DNA from: Rhabdothermincola sp036846205
GTDB taxonomy: Bacteria; Actinomycetota; Acidimicrobiia; Acidimicrobiales; Acidimicrobilacustridaceae
Reading direction: 5' to 3'
NCBI RefSeq assembly: GCF_036846205.1
Contig: NZ_DAIUCK010000003.1
Location: 11,521 to 75,520 of the forward strand
DNA: 64,000 nt
Shown here: piece by piece, positions 35,971-42,159 of the stretch
Layout: the number at the start of each line of letters is the position of its first letter
Numbering within the stretch: the stretch's first letter is position 1
Made by a program: the position numbers and the translations under genes
Notes under the pieces: generated by a model
What the model was told of the DNA's origin: nothing
Databases searched by the model: none
Seen by the model: the letters and a program-made list of their open reading frames with translations, nothing else

Positions 35971-37641
35971 TCAGCCGGCGCTGGTGGGGGCTCGACTCGA
36001 GCCGGCGGACACCGAGGCGTCGGGGGAGGAGTAGCTGTCCCCCGCACCGGCGAACTCGGGATAGGCGACCACGCCCATCTCGGGAAGGTCCAGGCCGGCG
36101 ATCTCGTCGGCCTCGTCCGAGCGGATGCCGCCGCTGGTGAGTGCGTTCTGGATCTTGAAGAACGCGTAGGCGACTCCGAAGATGACGGTGCAGATGACGA
36201 GCGCCCCGAGGGCCTGAGAGGCCAGCTGGCCCCATCCGTCACTGCCGTAGAGGATGCCGGTCACCCCCTTGGGTGTGCCCTCGGCGTCGGTGAAGGTGGT
36301 GGTCAGGTTCCAGCCGGCGCCGTACTTGCCGTTGGCGAAGATGCCGACCGCGAGCACCCCGAGCAGGCCGTTGACCCCGTGCACCGCGATCGCGCCCACC
36401 GGGTCGTCGATCTTGAGCCGACGCTCGATGAAGAACACGGCCTCGATCACGACCACCCCGGCGATGGCGCCGATCACCGCCGCCGCCCAGGGGTCGACGA
36501 AGGCGCAGGGGGCGGTGATGGCGACCAGACCGGCGAGCATGCCGTTGGCCATCATCGCCGGGTCCGGCTTGCCGGTCCGTCGGGTGATCCAGAACATCGA
36601 GATCACCCCGCCGAACGCCGCGGCGATGGCCGTGTTGGCGGCCACGATCCCGATCTGGGGATCGCTGGACGCGAACGTCGACGCAGCGTTGAAGCCGAAC
36701 CAGCCGAACAGCAGGATGAACGTGCCCAGCATGGCCATCGGGATGTTGTGTCCCGGGATGCCTCGGGGCTTGCCGTCCTTGGTGAACTTGCCGATGCGAG
36801 GGCCGAGCACCATCGCCCCGGCGAGTGCGGCGACGCCACCGACGGCGTGCACGACGCCCGAGCCGGCGAAGTCGACGTAGCCGTTGCCCCAGTGCAGTGA
36901 GTTCCCGAGCTGGGAGAGGAAGCCGCCGCCCCAGGTCCAGGCACCGAACAGCGGGTAGTAGATGGCGCCACAGAACAGGCCCCACCACACGAAGCTCTTC
37001 CACTTCCAGCGCTCGGCCATGGAGCCGGTGGGGATGGTGGCGGTGGTGTCCATGAAGGCCACCATGTAGAGGAAGAAGGCCATGGCGGCGCCGGAGAAGG
37101 CGAGGTTGTCACCGTCGAAGAACGAGCCGGCGAACCCGCCCTTCCAGAGGAACACCCACTGCCCCGAACCGATGAGGTTGGCGGCACTGCCTCCGATGGC
37201 GTGGTCCAGGCCGTAGTCGAAGCCGGGGAGGACGTAGCTGTAGCCCCCGTACATCAACCCGAACCCGACGAGGAAGAACCCCACGAATCCGAGACCGAAG
37301 ATCGCGAAGTTGGTGGCCACCACGTGCGCCGCGTGCTTGGCCCGGCAGAAGCCGGTCTCGACCATGGCGAAGCCGGCCTGCATGAAGATCACCAGCGCGG
37401 CGCCGATGACGATCCAGGTGAGGTTGGTCGTCTGCGTGAGCGTGACGACGTGCTCGCTGACCGTCTCCACGGTGACCGGCCCCTCGTCCTGGGCCATGGC
37501 CGTGCCGACGAAGAGCACCGAGAGGATCACGCCCGCTGCGACCGCGGCCGCCAGTCGCCTGGGAGCGAACGCGGCTCGCACGAACGACCTCTGACGAGTC
37601 GGTCGGCAAGGGTCCCGCTGAGAACCAGGATCTACTCGCAC
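35971..37641 (-). CDS. amt: ammonium transporter (Amt family)
   Basis: Ammonia/ammonium channel in the inner membrane, 556 residues. After a signal-peptide-like segment (AAVAAGVILSVLFVGTAMAQ) come about eleven helices with the Amt landmarks MQAGFAMVETGFCRAKH, AFMDTTATIPTGSMAERWKW, FAGSGVVHAVGGVAALAGA, LLFGWFGFNAAST and the late His in AVHGVNGLLGV. The C-terminal cytoplasmic tail is longer than usual. GTG 37641 is preferred because AAGGAAGG lies upstream; earlier starts lack support. No glnK gene accompanies it. Nitrogen control is expected but no convincing GlnR site is seen. Confidence 0.93.
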   Translation of the reverse strand: MRVDPGSQRDPCRPTRQRSFVRAAFAPRRLAAAVAAGVILSVLFVGTAMAQDEGPVTVETVSEHVVTLTQTTNLTWIVIGAALVIFMQAGFAMVETGFCRAKHAAHVVATNFAIFGLGFVGFFLVGFGLMYGGYSYVLPGFDYGLDHAIGGSAANLIGSGQWVFLWKGGFAGSFFDGDNLAFSGAAMAFFLYMVAFMDTTATIPTGSMAERWKWKSFVWWGLFCGAIYYPLFGAWTWGGGFLSQLGNSLHWGNGYVDFAGSGVVHAVGGVAALAGAMVLGPRIGKFTKDGKPRGIPGHNIPMAMLGTFILLFGWFGFNAASTFASSDPQIGIVAANTAIAAAFGGVISMFWITRRTGKPDPAMMANGMLAGLVAITAPCAFVDPWAAAVIGAIAGVVVIEAVFFIERRLKIDDPVGAIAVHGVNGLLGVLAVGIFANGKYGAGWNLTTTFTDAEGTPKGVTGILYGSDGWGQLASQALGALVICTVIFGVAYAFFKIQNALTSGGIRSDEADEIAGLDLPEMGVVAYPEFAGAGDSYSSPDASVSAGSSRAPTSAG

Positions 37642-38019
37642 AGCACTTCCTTCCTTTCGTGTCGCTCGCGATACGGGTCGGATGGCTGGCCCCCGCCCGG
37701 CCCGCTCGACAGGAACCGAGTGCGGGAACAACCATCACCCGTCGCGCGCCCCGGCGCGCTAGAGGGAACCTACGGAAGCGGTGTTTCCCGGGTGTCTTGA
37801 GCCGATGACACCCACATGTCCGTCGCCTTTCCCGTACCTGACAGGCAAGCTCGGGTCAGGGCTCCGCGGGCGCCGAACGGCTCCTCCAGGAGCAGCGCCC
37901 GAACGTCCTCGACGAAGGCCCGAGCAACCGCACGCCGGCTGCATCCCACCGGGACACGGGGGCCGAGCGGGTCAGCGCTCGTGAGGGGGTGCCACCACCA
38001 CTACGATTGAGCCCTCCTC
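37642..38019. other. intergenic region, amt / tRNA-Ala
   Basis: About 380 nt without a credible gene. It must contain the promoters of amt (minus) and tRNA-Ala (plus). Partial GGAAAC/GTTCCC-type elements near 37770-37795 are too weak to call a GlnR box. Confidence 0.4.
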
Positions 38020-38093
38020 GGGGCTGTAGCTCAGCTGGCTAGAGCACCTGCTTTGCAAGCAGGGGGTCGTGGGTTCGAGTCCCATCAGCTCCA
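38020..38093 (+). tRNA. tRNA-Ala (anticodon TGC)
   Basis: Acceptor GGGGCTG (38020-38026) pairs with CAGCTCC (38086-38092, one G-U); discriminator A at 38093. The anticodon stem CCTGC/GCAGG encloses TTTGCAA with anticodon TGC at 38054-38056. The T loop has TTCGAGT. CCA is not encoded. An accessory patch follows immediately. Confidence 0.95.
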
Positions 38094-38184
38094 CTCGAGA
38101 GCAGGTGCTCCAGCACGGCGTGCGCTACCGGGCGATCAGGAGAAACTCGGCCGCCGACGTCCTGCTGCCGCTCGGCAGGCGCCG

Positions 38185-38601
38185 TCACGTCAGCAGGGTA
38201 AGCCCTGGTGCGTCCCGGTAGATGCCGTCGTTGGAGGCGAGCGGCAACTCGAGGAGCCGCGCGGTAGCAGCGATCCAGCGATCACTGTCATGGATCTTGT
38301 CGCCGAGGGCGTGGCCAGCAGACACGCATTCCGCCTTCAGCGCAGCCCACGCCCGGCACATTTCGTCGTCGACGGGGACGACGGCGACGCGCCCGATCCT
38401 CGCTTCCATCTCCGACAGCCGACGCTCTCCCCACTTACGCATCAACGCACCGGCACGGACTTCCGCAACCGTCTGGGCGGCGAGCACGAGCGGGCGACCC
38501 TGGAGAGTCGCCTGAAATCGGAGGTAGTCCTCCGTGGCCGTTGTCAGCACGACGCGGCTGAACACGTCTGTGTCGACGACGACAGGACCGCCCGGACTCA
38601 C
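38185..38601 (-). CDS. vapC: VapC-type PIN-domain toxin
   Basis: A 138-residue PIN nuclease: first Asp in VVVDTDVFSRVVL, Glu in TVAEVRAGAL, Asp in SDRWIAATA and the last Asp in LASNDGIYRD, so the acidic pocket looks intact. The GTG at 38601 lies in the stop codon of the upstream gene (GTGA overlap), as in VapBC pairs. The upstream partner is however about 300 residues instead of 80. Likely an RNase toxin held inactive by that partner. No terminator is obvious downstream, before tRNA-Ala. Confidence 0.83.
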   Translation of the reverse strand: MSPGGPVVVDTDVFSRVVLTTATEDYLRFQATLQGRPLVLAAQTVAEVRAGALMRKWGERRLSEMEARIGRVAVVPVDDEMCRAWAALKAECVSAGHALGDKIHDSDRWIAATARLLELPLASNDGIYRDAPGLTLLT

Positions 38602-39497
38602 GAGCGGATGGCGGCCAGAAAAGCGTCGATCTCATCGGCGTCGACGCCTTGGATCCCGCCTTCAGATGCGTCGAACGGCTGAGCACTTGCGATGAGATCG
38701 TCGACGTCCAGCGGCGCGGTGAAGCGCCCCGGTTCTACGACCGGCCGCGACGAGGCCACGACCGCGTTTCCGACTCGCAACAGCCGACCGTTCGGGTCGT
38801 ACTCAGCCTCACCGCGCACCTCGACACGACGACCAACCAGACCGGCGACCGCGCTCGGCTCACCGGCCACAACCACCTCGATGGACGTCCCCAAGTCATC
38901 CTCGATCCGAAACCGCCCGCTATGGGTATCGACCCGGTACAGCTCACCGGTCACGACCGCGGGCACAATCTCGGGTCGGTAGGAGTGCAATGCGGACTCC
39001 ACGATCGACGCTGCCGCCGTCGGGTGGAGGTGGGCACGTCGCCTCTCGTGACCGGGGACGATGGTCACGACCTCAAGCTCGGTGTCTTCGAGCGCGGCCG
39101 CTCGAAGCAGGCCGCTGAGGCTTTCGAGTGCCGGACGACTCGTCTCAGGAACAAGGCCCTGGACGAGTCGATCGAACGCGTCGCCCATCAAGTCGAACAC
39201 CCGGTCGGAGAGGTCGGCGAAGTCGTCACCAAGCGGCAGTCGGTCGTCTCGCGGGGGACCGGCCAGTTCGAGAACGGTGCTTCCCTTCGTCACCCCGGTG
39301 AGCGTGAGCCGAGCACTGGCCTCGACGTCTCGCCGGGTCCTGCCCGGACCGCCAGCGCCCACAATCGCCCGAGCAGTTCGAAGAGCAAGCTCCTGCGCGT
39401 GGCGCGCTAGCTCGGCGAGCTGGGCGAGTGGGATCTCGCCGTCCGGCACTGGGAGGCCCATGAGGCGAAGCTCAAGGATCGATCGTTGCTGCGTCAC
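38598..39497 (-). CDS. large partner of VapC, candidate antitoxin of unknown family
   Basis: A 299-residue acidic protein whose gene directly precedes and overlaps vapC by four bases. It begins VTQQRSILELRLMGLPVPDG, contains a helix-rich part with LAELARHAQELALRTARAIV, a beta-like middle (GVTKGSTVLELAGPP, GELYRVDTHSGRFRIED) and a late OB-like stretch (VRGEAEYDPNGRLLRVGNAV). The last 25 residues, GIQGVDADEIDAFLAAIRS, are an acidic amphipathic helix of the kind VapB uses to plug VapC. I see no ribbon-helix-helix domain. The GTG at 39497 has GGGAGG upstream. Antitoxin function is inference from context. Confidence 0.6.
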   Translation of the reverse strand: MTQQRSILELRLMGLPVPDGEIPLAQLAELARHAQELALRTARAIVGAGGPGRTRRDVEASARLTLTGVTKGSTVLELAGPPRDDRLPLGDDFADLSDRVFDLMGDAFDRLVQGLVPETSRPALESLSGLLRAAALEDTELEVVTIVPGHERRRAHLHPTAAASIVESALHSYRPEIVPAVVTGELYRVDTHSGRFRIEDDLGTSIEVVVAGEPSAVAGLVGRRVEVRGEAEYDPNGRLLRVGNAVVASSRPVVEPGRFTAPLDVDDLIASAQPFDASEGGIQGVDADEIDAFLAAIRS

Positions 39498-39539
39498 AGT
39501 CACCTCCCTCGTGTCGGACAGTAGAGCGTAGCTGTGACG
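39492..39539. promoter_or_regulatory. inverted repeat around the promoter of the large VapC partner
   Basis: CGTCACAG (39492-39499) and CTGTGACG (39532-39539) are perfect 8-bp inverted copies 40 bp apart, about four helical turns. Between them on the minus strand lie TACTGT/TACGCT -10-like hexamers, and the right place for the Shine-Dalgarno. One arm covers the GTG start codon. A likely operator for autoregulation. Confidence 0.5.
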
Positions 39540-39660
39540 AGCTTTCTGGGAGGAGGCTCCCGGCGCCTCGGTGACCCAAAGCCACGATCCGCCCCGCTCG
39601 GCGCGATGAGCCAGCGACCCGCGATCGCCGTCGGCCGACCACCCAGCGAGGGTCGCGGCT

Positions 39661-39780
39661 CGCTCGGCAACATCGACACCGAGGGCATGCGGATTGCGCG
39701 CCTTGGCTGGCCCTCTCGGTGTCGCCCACCAGGCGGCCAGCCAGATGATCAACGAGCTCGAGATCGCGCTCGTAGATCGG
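39661..39780 (+). pseudogene. MarR-family helix-turn-helix fragment (decayed)
   Basis: The plus strand encodes NIDTEGMRIARL in one frame and, after a one-base insertion near 39704 (CTTGG instead of CTGG), AGPLGVAHQAASQMINELE in the next. Together these match the winged-helix core of MarR proteins and the fragment at 41650-42003. No start codon or C-terminal part is found. Confidence 0.6.
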
Positions 39781-39857
39781 TTTCGTGGCATCGGCGCCGA
39801 TCCACCCCGATCACACCAACTCGAGATCGACGCAGCGGGGGTGCGCACCTTCGCCGC

Positions 39858-40355
39858 TCACATCGACGCCTCGATGTCGGCGACGGTGATCATCAGATCC
39901 AACGGGTTCGTCGGAGAACGCGAGAGACCGAACCGCTCGTAGAACGCTGCCGCCCCCGGGTGCAACGCCATGACCACCAGCATCCTCACGCCGATCGTTT
40001 CGCTCGCGGCGACGGTCAGCTCCATCGCGTGGCAGAGAAGCCCTGCAGCAAGACCCTGGCCTCGAGCTTCTCGATCGACGGCGAGGCGGCCGAGCAGGAT
40101 CGCAGGGATCTGCCGTGGCGCTTCACCTCGAGCACGACCAGTCGCATCAGAGCGGAGCACAGCGAAGGCCGACACCGAGTGGTAGCCAACGACCCGGACA
40201 CCATCAGTCGTGACGTAGGTGCGGGAGAATCCGGCGAGCTGGTTGCGCAACCCTCGTCGCACCAGCCACTCGTCGAGCTCCGGCTCACCGGAATCGAAGT
40301 CGTCGAGCCGATGAGCGGCGCTCAGCGGCTCGATCGGCGTGAAGCCGCCGCTCAC
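39858..40355 (-). CDS. GNAT acetyltransferase toxin (TacT-like)
   Basis: A 165-residue GNAT protein that by family would acetylate the amino acid on charged tRNA. The acetyl-CoA loop is REARGQGLAAGLL and the C-terminal catalytic Tyr lies in GAAAFYERFGLSR, both typical of TacT/AtaT toxins; the N-terminus FDSGEPELDEWLVRRG is also characteristic. Its GTG (40355) overlaps the antitoxin stop as GTGA. Together with the ribbon-helix-helix gene it forms a complete module. Confidence 0.85.
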   Translation of the reverse strand: MSGGFTPIEPLSAAHRLDDFDSGEPELDEWLVRRGLRNQLAGFSRTYVTTDGVRVVGYHSVSAFAVLRSDATGRARGEAPRQIPAILLGRLAVDREARGQGLAAGLLCHAMELTVAASETIGVRMLVVMALHPGAAAFYERFGLSRSPTNPLDLMITVADIEASM

Positions 40356-40633
40356 TTCGTGAACGGCGACGGGCGTTCGAAGAGCTCGGCGGTCTTGGCC
40401 TTGCGCCGACCCTTCCGGGACACACGGCGCTCCAAGGCGTCCCACGTCTTCGCATCGAGCACAACGTGGTCGCGGTCGGCCAGCGTCTCGGCAGCGGATG
40501 CTCGGGCAGCCTGCACGACGAACTCCGTGATCGACAGGTGCGACGCTTCGGCCGCCGCCCTGATGAGCCCGTCATCGGTCGGTGAGAGCCGCAGGTGCAG
40601 CCGCGCGTCCCGTGTCTCTGCCTTCGCGGCCAT
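40352..40633 (-). CDS. DUF1778-type ribbon-helix-helix antitoxin (TacA-like)
   Basis: A 93-residue protein with the ribbon-helix-helix core RDARLHLRLSPTDDGLIRAA and SITEFVVQAARASAAE, as in DUF1778 antitoxins that neutralise GNAT toxins. The C-terminal half (VVLDAKTWDALERRVSRK) is the presumed toxin-binding tail. The ATG at 40633 has TACACT 6 nt upstream and a palindrome overlapping it, consistent with a leaderless, autoregulated operon. The longer frame to 40663 has no support. Confidence 0.87.
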   Translation of the reverse strand: MAAKAETRDARLHLRLSPTDDGLIRAAAEASHLSITEFVVQAARASAAETLADRDHVVLDAKTWDALERRVSRKGRRKAKTAELFERPSPFTK

Positions 40634-40639
40634 GGCACC

Positions 40640-40663
40640 AGTGTACGCACACTCGCCGTACAC
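40640..40663 (-). promoter_or_regulatory. tacAT promoter and candidate operator
   Basis: TACACT (minus strand, 40640-40645) lies 6 nt before the ATG at 40633. It overlaps a perfect 7-bp inverted repeat, GTGTACG (40641-40647) and CGTACAC (40657-40663), with a 9-nt spacer. Binding there would block the -10 box. Confidence 0.55.
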
Positions 40664-40942
40664 CGCCGTCCGCTCGCCGGAATGTGATCGCCCAGACCGA
40701 ACCCGGCTGGGAGAGACTCACGCGGTGAGCAGCACGGACGACCGCCAGCCTTCGGGTCGCGATCTGATCCCGGTCGCAGGGCTGACGGTGTACCACCCTG
40801 GGCCTGATGAAGGCTCGGGTCATCGGTTTCCTACTCGTCGACCTTGCACAGACGGTCGTCGGCCTGGTCGCAGGAGGTTGGACGAACCGGACCGGCCGGT
40901 GTCCGATGAGGACGCGTCCAGCCGGCCCACGTCGGAGCCGAG
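40664..40942. other. intergenic region without a credible gene
   Basis: Only short overlapping frames. A plus-strand frame from 40807 (MKARVIGFLLVDLAQTVVGL) looks like a single membrane segment but soon becomes Arg/Pro-rich; it may be a remnant of a small membrane protein. Confidence 0.35.
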
Positions 40943-41705
40943 TCACGGTGCCTCGACCGCCAACCAGCTCAGGACGTCATCGATGATCGCGTCGGTGCCA
41001 GGCTCGTCGATGATCCAGTGCCCGTGGTTCGGGTAGAGGCGTGGCTCGACCCCGTAGTGCTGCGCCGTCTGGCGCACTTGTTCCGGGGCGATGATGCGGT
41101 CCTCCTCGCCACCGGCGACGAACACCGGAACCTGGATCGCTCCCGGGTCGATGGCGATGGCGCCCGTCAGCAGCGCTTGGTACACGAAACCGGACTCCGG
41201 GGTGAGCCGGGCGTGGATCGCCGGGCGGTCGGACTCCGGAACGCGATTCAGGGCGAGCACCGAACACGCTTCGTCGGGGACCACGAACGGCGCTCCGCTC
41301 ATGATCGTCGGCATGAGCGGAGCGAAGTACGGCAGGGCGATCTCCTGGGCCGTCAACGCCTCCGGCGGTGCCGATGCCAGCAGGACGATCGCACCCGCCC
41401 GGCCGAGCTCGGCCAGCCGCTGCGCCACCAAGCCGCCGAGGCTGTGGCCGATCAGGATCGGTGGGTGGTCGAGCGAGCCACTCTGCCCGAGCGCGTGGAG
41501 CACGGCGACCGTGTCGTCCACGTAGTCGTCGAAGGTCAAGCCCTCCGCCTGCTCGGGTCCGACCCCGGCACGGCCCCGCCGGGCAGGAGCCCAGGTCTCG
41601 TGGCCGGCAGCGGCCCAGACGTTCGACCCAGCGGCTGAGCGAGAGGTGATCGGCGAACGCGCCGTGGAGGAGCACCACGGTCCGAAGGCGGGTTGCGGAC
41701 GGCAC
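40943..41705 (-). pseudogene. alpha/beta hydrolase with a +1 frameshift
   Basis: The gene starts in one frame as VPSATRLRTVVLLHGAFADH and WVERLG, then continues in the next frame as AAGHETWAPARRGRAGVGPE and MTFDDYVDDTVAVLHAL. The nucleophile elbow LIGHSLGG, the Asp region VFVAGGEEDRII and the His in YPNHGHWIID are all in the second frame. One extra base in CCC at 41614-41616 (minus CTGGGCC for CTGGCC) explains it. It is either a young pseudogene or a sequencing error. Its first 50 or so bases overlap the MarR remnant on the other strand. Confidence 0.75.
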
Positions 41706-42003
41706 TCGGATTGCCCGCCTGGCCGGCCGCCTCGGCGTCACCCGCCAGGCGGCCAGCCAGATGGTCACCGAGCTCAAGAGACGTGGGTGGGTCGAGCGCT
41801 CACCAGACCCCGCCGACGGCCGAGCCGTGTTGGTGCGGCACACCGCGAAGGGTCGCACGATGTTGCTCGATGCCCTCGAACAGATGGACGACATCGAGCG
41901 CGGCTACGCCGCCACCATCGGCTCGAAGAAGATGCGTCTGGTGAAGGAGTCGCTGATCGCCATCGCCGAGGCCGCGGATCCCGACAGCGCGTTGGGCCGC
42001 TGA
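41650..42003 (+). pseudogene. MarR-family regulator, 5'-truncated
   Basis: The open frame encodes GTRIARLAGRLGVTRQAASQ then MVTELKRRGWVERSPDPADG, the winged-helix core with its wing, and the C-terminal dimerisation helices to PDSALGR. The first 60 or so residues of a normal MarR protein are absent. Between the stop at 41647-41649 and the ATG at 41761, which lies inside the recognition helix, no usable start codon exists. It is a paralogue of the fragment at 39661. Confidence 0.7.
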
Positions 42004-42159
42004 CCGTCAGACACCACCGGCCCGGTCCGTCCACACGCCGGGGAGCGCTGCGTGCGGCGACGCCTCATGTCCGTCCCTCGGCGGCGACCCATCCACACCA
42101 CGGCCGGCCCCGTCACAACCACGGAACGGCACTCCCCTCCCCCCTACACTCACCACGCG

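Noticed and set aside
37642..37800. GlnR box upstream of amt
   Set aside because: Only partial GAAAC/GTTCC elements at irregular spacing; not convincing.
39534..41036. Plus-strand frame of 500 codons across the accessory patch
   Set aside because: It crosses the TacAT-like genes in antisense and only a short MarR-like stretch is meaningful.
38094..42100. Attachment-site copy of the tRNA-Ala 3' end, integrase or insertion sequence
   Set aside because: No repeat of the T-arm sequence and no transposase or integrase frame was found.
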